Numbered from the stretch's first letter, positions 1 through 7,185 are shown. The stretch is DNA of 64,000 nt from Lacrimispora sinapis (GCF_043633585.1 NZ_CP141832.1:124001-188000); one strand, 5' to 3'. Program-made: numbers and translations. The notes: generated from the sequence alone by a model not told the origin.

Positions 1-2682
1 TCTACACAAAATGTTAGTTCCGGTTATGATCCGAAGGCGATGGAGATGGTTTTTGGTCAATCGGCGGCTCAAATCGGAAACTATGCGCAGGCGGTTGAAG
101 TGTATGGGCAGATGGCCGGAATGGCAATGAATAAAATAGACGTGGATAGCCAGCAGGCGGCTTCCTCTTTAAAAAACGTATCAAATGCGGGGCAGCAGAC
201 CGGAGGAGCTTTGAAAGAGGTTTCCAGCGGGGGGAAAACCGCTTCTGAAGCATTAAAGCAAACGGCTACCGCCGGTCAGACCTCAATGGTAAGCCTGAAA
301 GATTCTGTTTTATGGGGAATGAGCACAGTAAAAAACACATTAACATCTACGATTGCGAATATTCCAACTATCATTCGATCAGGATTCAGTAAGGTTCCAG
401 TTATTGCAGGATCTGCATTGAAAGGTATGGCAGCAGCAGGGAAGACAGCTTTTAATTCTCTGGGTAAATTTTCAATTAAGGCAGCAGGACAGATGATTAA
501 CTTTGCCAAAAGTGTGATGAAATCAGTTGGGAAAATTGCAAAATCTTTTTTAAGCCTAAGAAAGAATACGCAGAAAACGGGAAAAAGTCTTAACTTGCTG
601 GGAATGCTTTTTCATACTCTTGTGTTCAGTGTGTTTTATAAGGCTATAAACGGTATTACGTCTGCAGTAAAAGAAGGAATTGAGAATCTTGCCCGATATT
701 CCGATGAAACAAATCAGACAATTTCCACACTGAAATCATCATTAACAACGCTAAAGAACAGCTTTGCAGTAGCTTTCGCACCGATCATAGAATTTGTAAC
801 GCCCGCATTGACAAAGCTAATATCCAAAATGGTGGAGTTAAATAACTGGATTTCGCAAACGCTGGCAGCTCTGGCCGGGAAAGATACTTTTGTAAAAGCG
901 GTGCAGGTACAAGAAGACTATGCAGCAAGTCTTGATGCAACAAAGAAAGCCACAAAGGAAGCGGCAAAGGAATCAAAAAAGGCTACATTTGCATTTGACA
1001 CCTTGATACAGGCACAGGGTAAGAAGAAGGACGAAGAAGAATACAAAGGTCCGACCCCGGATCAGATGTTTGAAACGGAAAAAATAGCAGATAATGTACA
1101 AAAATCCGCAGATAAAATAAAGGAATTGCTTAATAGTCTGGATTTTGCAGGAATAGGAGAATTGTTAGGACAGAAGATCAATGCAGCCATTGCTCAGATT
1201 AGTTCTTACATTGACTGGAATAATGTAGGGGATAGAATCACTCAGATTGTATCAAGGTTTGTGAGCTTATTCAACTCCTTGGTATCAACCATTAATTGGG
1301 ATTCCCTGGGAAGAATGGTGGGGAAGGGTATTAATACAATCGTAAATACTCTGTACCTTCTGTTAAATGGGATTGATTGGAGAAAGTTAGGGGAATCTCT
1401 CGCAAAAGGTCTAAATGGGCTTATTTATGAAGTTGATTGGGAAAAGTTCGGTGCCACTATCGGAAGTCTTATCCAGGCAAACATCGACCTATTATATGGT
1501 TTCGTGACTACTGCAGACTGGCCAGCTATAGGGAAAGCCATGGGAGATAGTGTCATGGGCCTGATAAACAGGATTGATTGGGCCAGGTTTGGGGAAACCA
1601 TGGGAAAGACACTGTCAGGCATTATAAGCAGTGTACATAATTTCATCAACACAATAGACTGGACCGAGTTGGGAAAGAAAATCTCCACAAGCCTTAATAA
1701 TTTCTTTTCGAATGTTGATTGGGCCGATTTGGGTCAGACTTTGAGTGACTTTGCATTAGGTATTTTGGATACACTGCGTACTGTCTTAAAAGAAACTGAC
1801 TGGGAGGCGATAGGCGAGGACATAGGCGAATTCCTCGTTAATGTTGATTGGTGGGGCATATTCACCAGTGTTGTCGATGTAGTTGCTAGGATAGCTTTAG
1901 CAGTAGTAAAAGCCGCGTGGGGATTGTTAAAAGTGGTTGGAAAGGCCTTATGGGACGGTATTGCAGAAGGAGTCGCAGATTTCTCAGAAAATCCCGGAGA
2001 ATGGATTAAAAAGCATATTGTCGATCCGTTCGTAACCTGGATTAAAGACTTGTTTGGGATTCATTCGCCGTCTACGGTTATGGCTGAAATCGGAAAATAT
2101 CTAATTGCCGGTTTGATCCAGGGACTTGAAAATTCAATGGGTAATCTTGCAAGACCATTGAATAACCTGTCTGATAAAATTAAAAATGGGTTCCAAAGTG
2201 CATTTGAAGGAGTGAAGAACATCGCCGTAAATGCCATGAATTCCATCATTGATGTTCTGAATCGACTAAAATTTGATGTACCTAACTGGGTCCCTGAAAT
2301 TGGTGGGAAGTCCTTTGGATTTAATATAAAACATGTAGCTGTTTCTGGAAACGCATTCTCTTCTTCTCGTTATCCGGCCAATGCTTATGCTGCCTACTCC
2401 AATAACATTCCGCGTTTGGCAACAGGCACTGTAGTGCCTCCGAAAGCTGGTGAGTTCTTTGCAATGTTGGGAGATAACAACAAAGATTATGAGGTCGTAT
2501 CCCCTCTTGGAACAATCAAGCAGGCGGTACTTGAAGCTATCGGAGAAGCCGGAGGACTTGGCGGCGGCACCATACAGGCAGATTTAATTATGGACGGTAC
2601 AAAGTTCGGGCAGTTAGTTTATAAGTATAACAACAAAGAAAGTCAGCGAGTGGGCGTGAGAATGGTAACAAATGGGGAGTAA
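1..2682 (+). CDS. Phage tail tape-measure protein (5' partial)
   Basis: The frame is open to the window edge, so the N-terminus is missing; about 893 residues are visible. In siphophages this protein sets tail length and lines the tail tube. A Ser/Thr/Ala/Lys-rich helical N-terminal half is followed by a hydrophobic stretch (LLGMLFHTLVFSVFYKAI, near residue 210). Then comes a Trp-repeat region (about 1213-1851) in which a D/N-W pair recurs with codon spacings 27, 27, 20, 27, 20, 27, 20, 27, 16. The C-terminus has the Gly/Pro-rich segment (GTVVPPKAGEFFAMLGDN) common at the ends of Firmicute tape-measure proteins. It is followed by regulatory genes rather than the usual distal tail protein. Family assignment rests on length, composition and C-terminal motif. 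Confidence 0.8.
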   Translation, partial: STQNVSSGYDPKAMEMVFGQSAAQIGNYAQAVEVYGQMAGMAMNKIDVDSQQAASSLKNVSNAGQQTGGALKEVSSGGKTASEALKQTATAGQTSMVSLKDSVLWGMSTVKNTLTSTIANIPTIIRSGFSKVPVIAGSALKGMAAAGKTAFNSLGKFSIKAAGQMINFAKSVMKSVGKIAKSFLSLRKNTQKTGKSLNLLGMLFHTLVFSVFYKAINGITSAVKEGIENLARYSDETNQTISTLKSSLTTLKNSFAVAFAPIIEFVTPALTKLISKMVELNNWISQTLAALAGKDTFVKAVQVQEDYAASLDATKKATKEAAKESKKATFAFDTLIQAQGKKKDEEEYKGPTPDQMFETEKIADNVQKSADKIKELLNSLDFAGIGELLGQKINAAIAQISSYIDWNNVGDRITQIVSRFVSLFNSLVSTINWDSLGRMVGKGINTIVNTLYLLLNGIDWRKLGESLAKGLNGLIYEVDWEKFGATIGSLIQANIDLLYGFVTTADWPAIGKAMGDSVMGLINRIDWARFGETMGKTLSGIISSVHNFINTIDWTELGKKISTSLNNFFSNVDWADLGQTLSDFALGILDTLRTVLKETDWEAIGEDIGEFLVNVDWWGIFTSVVDVVARIALAVVKAAWGLLKVVGKALWDGIAEGVADFSENPGEWIKKHIVDPFVTWIKDLFGIHSPSTVMAEIGKYLIAGLIQGLENSMGNLARPLNNLSDKIKNGFQSAFEGVKNIAVNAMNSIIDVLNRLKFDVPNWVPEIGGKSFGFNIKHVAVSGNAFSSSRYPANAYAAYSNNIPRLATGTVVPPKAGEFFAMLGDNNKDYEVVSPLGTIKQAVLEAIGEAGGLGGGTIQADLIMDGTKFGQLVYKYNNKESQRVGVRMVTNGE

Positions 2683-2713
2683 GTACCTCCCAAAACCTCA
2701 GTTTCTATTATTT

Positions 2714-2762
2714 ATAGTATTAAAAGAGTAAAAAGACACAAGAATACTATTTAAAATACTAT
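2714..2762. promoter_or_regulatory. Three AATACTAT half-sites before the 102-aa gene
   Basis: AATACTAT occurs at 2743-2750 and 2755-2762, one 12-bp step apart, and its inverse ATAGTATT lies at 2714-2721. All three are in the short gap between the tape-measure stop and the next start. They look like an operator, perhaps for the downstream DNA-binding-like protein; this is inference. Confidence 0.35.
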
Positions 2763-2782
2763 GGAAGTAGAGGAAGAAATAA

Positions 2783-3091
2783 ATGAATGCAGAACAGGAA
2801 GTTAAAATTATGTACGATGCAGAGCATATAGCGGAGCACGTGGCACGCATCTTGTTAAGTACAGCAAAGTATCCAGAGTTCCAAGCTGGTGGTGTTCCGG
2901 TAGAAGTGGCCGCCGCAGTTTATGGAAAAGATGCAACGTGGGTACGGCAGGGGATAGAAGATGGTTGGTTACCCATTGGACACATGACCAGAAGTGAGAA
3001 TAAAAGGAATTTCTATATATCCCCCAAAAAGCTATGGGAAGATACGGGATTTGTGTGGAAAGACAGTAATAATGCTAGACGTTATGATTAA
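2783..3091 (+). CDS. Small DNA-binding-like mobile-element protein
   Basis: 102 aa, with a GAGGAAG ribosome binding site just before the ATG. The middle (VPVEVAAAVYGKDATWVRQG, residues about 38-57) reads as a helix-turn-helix of the excisionase/MerR-like kind: a helix entered by a recognition helix ending in WVRQG. A short aromatic tail (FYISPKKLWEDTGF) resembles the wing/dimer strand of such proteins. Similar small proteins are common in clostridial phages and integrative elements, usually annotated only as hypothetical or HTH proteins. An excisionase or regulator of the downstream sigma-factor gene is possible. No catalytic motif is visible. Confidence 0.55.
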   Translation: MNAEQEVKIMYDAEHIAEHVARILLSTAKYPEFQAGGVPVEVAAAVYGKDATWVRQGIEDGWLPIGHMTRSENKRNFYISPKKLWEDTGFVWKDSNNARRYD

Positions 3092-3140
3092 TATCACAAA
3101 ACGTGATGCAAGGTTAAGAAAGGCAGGTTATTCAGGGGGC

Positions 3141-3156
3141 GGCTGAAAGTTCAGCC
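3141..3156. repeat. Short palindrome GGCTGAAAGTTCAGCC
   Basis: A 16-bp near-perfect inverted repeat, related to palindromes at 4930-4943, 6068-6083 and 6265-6280 (GCC-X-AAAATT-X'-GGC). It lies just before the sigma-factor gene. Confidence 0.5.
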
Positions 3157-3179
3157 CTCCCATATTGCCTAATAAAAGA

Positions 3180-3210
3180 TTGAAAAAACTTGAGGTTTCA
3201 ACCTATATAG
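3180..3210 (+). promoter_or_regulatory. Promoter-like repeat copy 1 (before sigma gene)
   Basis: TTGAAA at 3180-3185 and TATATAG at 3204-3210, spacer 18. A second TTGAGG lies 8 nt before the -10-like box. It sits 24 bases before the sigma-factor ATG at 3234. It shares its layout with copies at 5010, 5508 and 8656. Confidence 0.55.
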
Positions 3211-3233
3211 TTAATGCAGGGAGGCAGCAGGAT

Positions 3234-4112
3234 ATGACCAACGAGGAGCTTGTAATCAGAATTAAAGCAGGAATTAACCCGGAGGAAGATATGCTTGCTT
3301 TGTATAATCAGGTAAAAGCCTTTATTCGTAAAGTAGCCTGGAAATACAGGGGGCAAGAAGATATTGAAGACCTGGAACAGGAAGGTTTCCTTGCCTTATA
3401 TGATGCGGTTAGAGGTTATGATCCGAATACCGGATATAAATTCCTTACCTATGCCGAGAAATGGTTTAGACAGGCAATGGGAAGATACATAGAAAAAAAC
3501 TCTAGTAGTCTGCGGATATCTTATCAAAGCCACGCAAGATTACGGAAGTATAACCAGTTCCACGATTCCTTTGTAAAAGAATATGATCGTGAACCATCAG
3601 AAGCCGAAACGGCAGCTTCTATGGGCTTAAGTATAGATCAGGTAAGAGATATCCGTAAGAACGTCTGTATGGTGAATCTGGTAAGCCTGGACGCTCCTGT
3701 GAAGGGTTTTGAGGAGGAAGGGTTTACAACGGGTGACAGTATTCCATCGTCTGAAGATATGGAAGCGGAAACTCTTGACCGGCTGCAGCAGGAACAGCTT
3801 AAGACTGTATTATGGGGGTACGTGGACAGTTTGCAGGATAGGCAGCCAGAAGTGATCCGCAAGAGATACATAGGCAACATGACTTTGGAAGCCATAGGAA
3901 ACGAACGTGGAGTAAAGCCTGGAGTTATCCGAAAGGAGGAACTTAAAGCAATGCGGGAATTACGGAAACCTCATATCAGCGGAAAGCTGAAGCCGTTTTT
4001 ACCTGAAGCAGATGTGATTTATAGTATGGGAATAAAGGGAACTGGTTACGAACGGTTTAATCAGACATGGACCAGTGTGACAGAAAGGATGGCCCTCCAT
4101 CTTGAGGTATGA
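3234..4112 (+). CDS. Sigma-70 family RNA polymerase sigma factor of the element
   Basis: 292 aa from the ATG at 3234. That start has GGGAGG nine bases upstream and begins MTNEELVIRIKAG, the typical opening of element-borne sigma factors; a TTG at 3165 would add 23 residues without a good ribosome site. Region 2 is clear (DLEQEGFLALYDAVRGYD, then FLTYAEKWFRQAMGRYI), a region-3 linker follows, and region 4 is near residues 205-255 (LQDRQPEVIRKRYIG, then LEAIGNERGVKPGVIRK). Such proteins direct RNA polymerase to a dedicated promoter set. The promoter-like repeat at 3180-3210 lies directly before the gene, suggesting autoregulation, and recurs across the element. The approximately 45-residue tail after region 4 is unrecognised. 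Confidence 0.88.
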   Translation: MTNEELVIRIKAGINPEEDMLALYNQVKAFIRKVAWKYRGQEDIEDLEQEGFLALYDAVRGYDPNTGYKFLTYAEKWFRQAMGRYIEKNSSSLRISYQSHARLRKYNQFHDSFVKEYDREPSEAETAASMGLSIDQVRDIRKNVCMVNLVSLDAPVKGFEEEGFTTGDSIPSSEDMEAETLDRLQQEQLKTVLWGYVDSLQDRQPEVIRKRYIGNMTLEAIGNERGVKPGVIRKEELKAMRELRKPHISGKLKPFLPEADVIYSMGIKGTGYERFNQTWTSVTERMALHLEV

Positions 4113-4201
4113 GAGAATATAAAATATGACTGTTATCAAGTGACTTACAATTCTTTTGTTTGGCGATATACTGGAATTATCACAAATGAAGGAGGTAAAA
4201 T

Positions 4202-4456
4202 ATGCCAAAAGTAAAACTTACCGATTATGAACAAAAAAGACTAATTGCTCGTGCAACTATCAAAAATCGAATGGAAATTAAACAAATTACCGTAAGGGGA
4301 ATTGCAAAACGGTTAAACAAACCAGTAAGCACATTATACAACCGTTTTGCACATCCTGAAATTATGAGGTTAGATGATCTATGGACCTTGGTATCAATTC
4401 TTGGATTAAGTGATCAAGAGATTTTACAGATTGTCAGAGGGAGGGAAGATGTATAA
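4202..4456 (+). CDS. Small Cro/C1-type HTH regulator
   Basis: 84 aa behind a strong AAGGAGG. The pattern is that of a XRE-like DNA-binding fold: KNRMEIKQITVRGIAKRLN, then KPVSTLYNRFAHPEIMRLDD, then LWTLVSILGLSDQEILQIV. The second helix carries the RGIAKRLNKPVSTLY recognition unit. It has no extra effector domain. It lies about 90 bases after the sigma-factor gene on the same strand and before the gene-free repeat zone, so it may control the element's lysogeny or excision state. The role is inferred from context. Confidence 0.65.
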   Translation: MPKVKLTDYEQKRLIARATIKNRMEIKQITVRGIAKRLNKPVSTLYNRFAHPEIMRLDDLWTLVSILGLSDQEILQIVRGREDV

Positions 4457-4640
4457 AGAGGATTGGTTTTTGAATGTTGTACAACAAAGAAAGTACAACA
4501 AAAGAATTACGTAAAATAAAGCAGAAAGGAACGACTTATCCTTGGGGACGGCTCAAGTTTTAACACTCCTATTTATAAAAAAAGCATGATTATATGCGAA
4601 CGGTGATGCTTGTAAATGCTAGTATTTTAAAAGCAACCGA

Positions 4641-4680
4641 TGTTAGGAAATGTTAGGGTTGTTCCCTAAGAAGCCCTAAG
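4641..4680. repeat. Helically phased TTAGG/CCTAA repeat pair
   Basis: TGTTAGG occurs at 4641-4647 and 4651-4657, then its approximate inverse CCCTAAG at 4664-4670 and 4674-4680. Each pair is spaced 10 bp, one helical turn, and the two pairs face each other. ACCCTAG follows twice at 4745 and 4755 with the same 10-bp step. This is a plausible binding site for a multimeric element protein. Confidence 0.5.
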
Positions 4681-4887
4681 GTATTACGCATTGTTGTGTG
4701 CTCCCCAAATGATTGGTAATTGTATGCAACAGCCTGCACTTAAAACCCTAGTAAACCCTAGTATATCCTTGTATGATCCTCGGATAGAAATGCTAGAGTG
4801 ATTTAAACTGGAAAGTGCAGATTATATCATGAAAATAGTATGTAATGTAGGCCCTTTTTAAAGAAAGAATGAATGCAACGCAAAGCG

Positions 4888-4919
4888 AACGTTGCAAAAT
4901 GAACGTTGCGAACGTTCGG
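4888..4919. repeat. GAACGTTGC iterons
   Basis: GAACGTTGC at 4888-4896 and 4902-4910, variant GAACGTTCG at 4911-4919, with inverted GCAACG just upstream at 4877. The three-copy cluster lies within 32 bp. Confidence 0.5.
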
Positions 4920-4929
4920 TATTCTCGCA

Positions 4930-4943
4930 GCCGAAAATTCGGC
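4930..4943. repeat. Palindrome GCCGAAAATTCGGC
   Basis: Perfect 14-bp palindrome, repeated with flanking A/T at 6265-6280 and in a compensated version (G:C changed to T:A) at 6068-6083. Confidence 0.55.
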
Positions 4944-5009
4944 CACCAATATATAAGCTGGTACGGCGATTTTGCCGACTCAGAGCAATCAAGAGTAATA
5001 TACTGTTTG

Positions 5010-5040
5010 TTGAAAAATGTTGGCATATCTGCCTATATAG
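5010..5040 (+). promoter_or_regulatory. Promoter-like repeat copy 2
   Basis: TTGAAA 5010-5015, N18, TATATAG 5034-5040, with internal TTGGCA eight bases before the -10-like box. It is followed by the small HTH gene at 5126. Confidence 0.55.
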
Positions 5041-5125
5041 CTGTTAGGCAAAATAGATTGGTAAGCTTCAAGCGGAAAGTAAAGCTATATGAATCTATGA
5101 TTTAATAAACAGTAGAGGAGATATT

Positions 5126-5323
5126 ATGAGTAAATACGTGATAACTGCGGCTGAGATCGCTGAAATTTTGGAGGTATCTGATCGAACTGGATACATCATT
5201 ATAAAGAAGCTGAATAGAGAATTAACTGAAAAGGGGTACATGACACAGTCTGGAAGAGTCGCACGCAAATATTTTTATGAAAGGTTTGGTCTGGAGTTCT
5301 CCTGCGAATCGGAGAAGAAGTAA
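5126..5323 (+). CDS. Small HTH protein, excisionase/regulator-like
   Basis: 65 aa; GAGGAG precedes the ATG by a normal distance. The protein is one helix-turn-helix unit: ITAAEIAEILEVSDRTGYII, then KKLNRELTEKGYMTQSGRVA, then an aromatic RKYFYERFG end. This pattern matches small proteins found beside integrases in Firmicute prophages and integrative elements, where some act as recombination directionality factors. No other domain is present. Copy 2 of the promoter-like repeat lies 86 bases upstream. Whether it is the excisionase for the integrase at 8725 or a transcription regulator cannot be decided from sequence. Confidence 0.6.
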   Translation: MSKYVITAAEIAEILEVSDRTGYIIIKKLNRELTEKGYMTQSGRVARKYFYERFGLEFSCESEKK

Positions 5324-5507
5324 GTACATATTTAACCGTCTAAATAGAATTAATTGACAAAATGTTAGAAAGTGCAGGGACCGTCCTTAAATAGAACAAG
5401 GCAAACTCTATCGTTTTATTGACCTCAACAAAATGATCGTAAACATCATTTTCGTCATTTTCGTAACCTGTTTTCTTCTTTTTAATTATATTGATGTACA
5501 GCTAATG

Positions 5508-5538
5508 TTGACAATTGTCGGTGTTTCAACTTATATAG
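5508..5538 (+). promoter_or_regulatory. Promoter-like repeat copy 3
   Basis: TTGACA 5508-5513, N18, TATATAG 5532-5538. The eight bases before the -10-like box, TTTCAACT, nearly repeat those of copy 1 (TTTCAACC). No gene follows closely. Confidence 0.55.
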
Positions 5539-5779
5539 CAGGAACATTCAATCCAATGCACAAGGCAGTGGAAAATGGTTGCATTTTAAGAATATAGCTT
5601 ATCAGCCTGCCAAGAACAAAATATTTAAATAAATGATGACTTATGATGCCTATTTGTATATATAGAGGACCGGTAAGCCGGCTGGCAATTAAGAAAAAGC
5701 AGTTAAGCTACTACAAAACACTACAATTTTAGCCTGTATAGCAGAATAACAGGAACACCAGATATCATATACAAATTAG

Positions 5780-5809
5780 TTGCAATTAGTGGCATATCTG
5801 TACATATAG
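5780..5809 (+). promoter_or_regulatory. Promoter-like repeat copy 4
   Basis: TTGCAA 5780-5785, N17, CATATAG 5803-5809, with GGCATATCTG in the spacer as in copy 2. No gene follows. Confidence 0.45.
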
Positions 5810-5835
5810 CGGATTATTCAAGTGGATAGCGAATG

Positions 5836-5856
5836 TTGACATATTGGCTTATATAG
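5836..5856 (+). promoter_or_regulatory. Promoter-like repeat copy 5 (short form)
   Basis: TTGACA 5836-5841, N8, TATATAG 5850-5856. It keeps the proximal half of the repeat but lacks the distal TTGAMA box at the 18-base position. Confidence 0.45.
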
Positions 5857-5998
5857 CTACTTCCAGTAAGAAATGCCAGAGAAGGAGCAAATCGTTACAG
5901 CCTTTTGATGTAAGCCACAATACAACTGATGACCTCCATAAACCTCCCATTAAAACCTATATAGTAGAGCACCTCCAATTTAAAAATAATGACTTCTG

Positions 5999-6019
5999 TT
6001 GACCTATTGGACTATATAG
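5999..6019 (+). promoter_or_regulatory. Promoter-like repeat copy 6 (short form)
   Basis: TTGACC 5999-6004, N8, TATATAG 6013-6019. Spacer TATTGGAC resembles TATTGGCT of copy 5. A degenerate ATGACT occupies the distal -35-like position. Confidence 0.45.
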
Positions 6020-6067
6020 TTATCTTACGATCAAACAAGAGGAATTACAACCGCTGCAGCAGGTCAG

Positions 6068-6083
6068 AGCCTAAAATTAGGCT
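6068..6083. repeat. Palindrome AGCCTAAAATTAGGCT
   Basis: Perfect 16-bp palindrome. It differs from the one at 6265-6280 by a paired G:C to T:A change, so symmetry is preserved. Confidence 0.55.
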
Positions 6084-6264
6084 GTGATGCATTATTCTTT
6101 TACGGGTATATCCCTGTAGGAGACTAACTGAATAACATGGAAAATTCCATTGTACTTTAATACCTGGTAGCTCTTATAGTAAAGAATTCGGACTCCTCAA
6201 TTCTAAAGAGTCGTGATGGGGTACTTTTATATAAGGAGATGCGCATATAAGAAAAAATGAATAG

Positions 6265-6280
6265 AGCCGAAAATTCGGCT
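6265..6280. repeat. Palindrome AGCCGAAAATTCGGCT
   Basis: Perfect 16-bp palindrome containing the 14-mer seen at 4930-4943. Confidence 0.55.
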
Positions 6281-6442
6281 GTATGAAAGACAACGCAATA
6301 TTGCACAGTCCTACTAAGAGGACGGCTAAATTTTAAACTGTCAGGGCGGAGTTTTACGTTGAGAGTTTTGCAGCCTTGAACGTAGGGAGGAGGCGATGGT
6401 TGCAATAGACCAGAAGTGAAAGAAGTGTCGCATTATAATCAA

Positions 6443-6745
6443 GGTCACAGATTGACACCCCGATATAATAACGGGTGCTCAGTCTATACCCCCGTCAGCG
6501 ACAGCCTGTCCCTCTCAGATGCCAGGGTTCAACATGACGTAGAGCCCTGGCATTCATTACTAGAGGCGAAGGGGTCACAGTTTGATACCCCTTCCATTCG
6601 TCTCGGAGGACGAGTATAGAAGCAAATTTGATTTTGTGGCTGCTGGTAGATCGGGAAAGTTTTCGACATGAAGGTCGAAAAGAGTTGACCCCCTCAGTTT
6701 GCAGGGGTCAATTATTAGTATATATTGACCGTGTCAGTTTGACAC
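6443..6745. repeat. Array of five hairpins with CAGTTTG-like loops
   Basis: Five inverted repeats share a loop of the form CAGWTTG but have different, self-complementary arms: 6443-6461 (GGT..ACC), 6472-6494 (GGGT..ACCC, loop CAGTCTA), 6571-6591 (GGGGT..ACCCC), 6685-6711 (TGACCCC..GGGGTCA) and 6731-6745 (GTGTCA..TGACAC). Arms change together while the loop stays, as expected for selection on structure. Confidence 0.5.
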
Positions 6746-6920
6746 CCTTAATGGAATGATCAAGGAGATAAGAGGAGAATAGACCGGCATAATTGTGCGT
6801 CTAGTTGCCAGGAAAAGTAATTGCACATTGAAATGGGATATGTTACCATAGTGACATGGAACAATCGTGTCACTGCAAGGGCGTTGGCCTTCCATCATAC
6901 ATAGATGGGAGGTGGTGCGG

Positions 6921-7004
6921 ATGAAATATGACTTTAAAGACCTTATGGCCTTTGGTATGTTCATAATCGCATTACTTACCTTTATTTTCGTTAATTGTAA
7001 GTAG
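6921..7004 (+). CDS. Type I toxin, TxpA/holin-like small hydrophobic peptide
   Basis: 27-codon gene with GGGAGGTGG upstream of the ATG. The peptide begins MKYDFKDLMAFGMF and continues into a single membrane helix (FIIALLTFIFVN) ending in CK. The acidic/aromatic start, then LMxFGMFxIALLT, is the signature of the putative holin-like toxin family (TxpA/BsrG/BsrE type I toxins of Firmicute prophages). These insert in the membrane and are silenced by an overlapping antisense RNA. A convergent antisense transcription unit is visible at 7040-7133. The gene lies between the hairpin array and the ribbon-helix-helix regulator, a typical prophage maintenance position. Toxicity is inferred from the family. 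Confidence 0.8.
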   Translation: MKYDFKDLMAFGMFIIALLTFIFVNCK

Positions 7005-7039
7005 CGTTTTTCTATAAAGTCCCGGAAACGGGCATAGAA

Positions 7040-7133
7040 AAACCACCCTTGTAAAACATTGGACGTGTTTGAGGGTGGAATTTTCTATCTTATTCATGGC
7101 CAACCCCTTGTAGGGGGCGGTTGTTCCTTTTGT
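7040..7133 (-). ncRNA. Predicted antisense RNA antitoxin (RatA-like arrangement)
   Basis: A minus-strand promoter (7140-7168) would start RNA near 7133. On the minus strand CCACCCT (7072-7078) and AGGGTGG (7043-7049) form a hairpin followed by five U at 7038-7042, a good intrinsic terminator. The same hairpin on the plus strand can end the toxin mRNA, so the two transcripts would overlap by about 90 nt at their 3' ends, as in txpA/ratA. The RNA itself is predicted, not seen. Confidence 0.62.
7043..7084. terminator. Bidirectional terminator of toxin mRNA and antisense RNA
   Basis: Stem CCACCCT/AGGGTGG (7043-7049, 7072-7078). On the minus strand it is followed by UUUUU; on the plus strand by AAUUUUCU. 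Confidence 0.6.
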
Positions 7134-7139
7134 AATTCT

Positions 7140-7168
7140 AATATAGCATATCTGCAATTCAAAATCAA
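7140..7168 (-). promoter_or_regulatory. Promoter for antitoxin RNA
   Basis: Read on the minus strand: TTGATT (7163-7168), 17-base spacer, TATATT (7140-7145). It points toward the toxin gene. Confidence 0.6.
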
Positions 7169-7185
7169 GAGAGCAGTTCCTATTT

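Larger units (their letters stand above)
4515..5125. other. Gene-free repeat-rich stretch A
   Basis: No convincing gene. It holds paired 7-bp repeats at exact 10-bp steps (TGTTAGG at 4641 and 4651, CCCTAAG at 4664 and 4674, ACCCTAG at 4745 and 4755). It also holds a GAACGTTGC iteron cluster (4888-4896, 4902-4910, variant 4911-4919), the palindrome GCCGAAAATTCGGC at 4930-4943, and promoter-like repeat copy 2 at 5010-5040. Confidence 0.6.
5324..6920. other. Gene-free repeat-rich stretch B
   Basis: About 1.6 kb without a believable protein gene. It contains promoter-like repeat copies at 5508, 5780, 5836 and 5999 plus two bare TATATAG boxes (5659, 5958), the palindromes at 6068 and 6265, and an array of hairpins with CAGTTTG-type loops (6443-6745). 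It also has a 9-bp-stem hairpin at 6518-6553 and GTGACA...TGTCAC at 6851-6873 before the toxin gene. It may encode small RNAs or be decayed phage sequence. Confidence 0.5.

Noticed and set aside
4449..4514. 21-codon frame overlapping the end of the HTH gene with a GGGAGGG site
   Set aside because: Too short and unremarkable to support alone; a coupled leader peptide cannot be excluded.
4869..5105. 78-codon plus-strand reading frame
   Set aside because: It runs through the iterons, a palindrome and the promoter-like repeat at 5010, with low-quality start context, so coding is unlikely.
6416..6619. 67-codon plus-strand reading frame in the hairpin array
   Set aside because: No ribosome site and no family likeness; its apparent peptide repeats (x-LTP-like) are just the DNA hairpins translated.
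5324..6920. CRISPR array
   Set aside because: The repeats are irregularly spaced, short and palindromic or promoter-like; there is no constant repeat with unique spacers and no cas gene.
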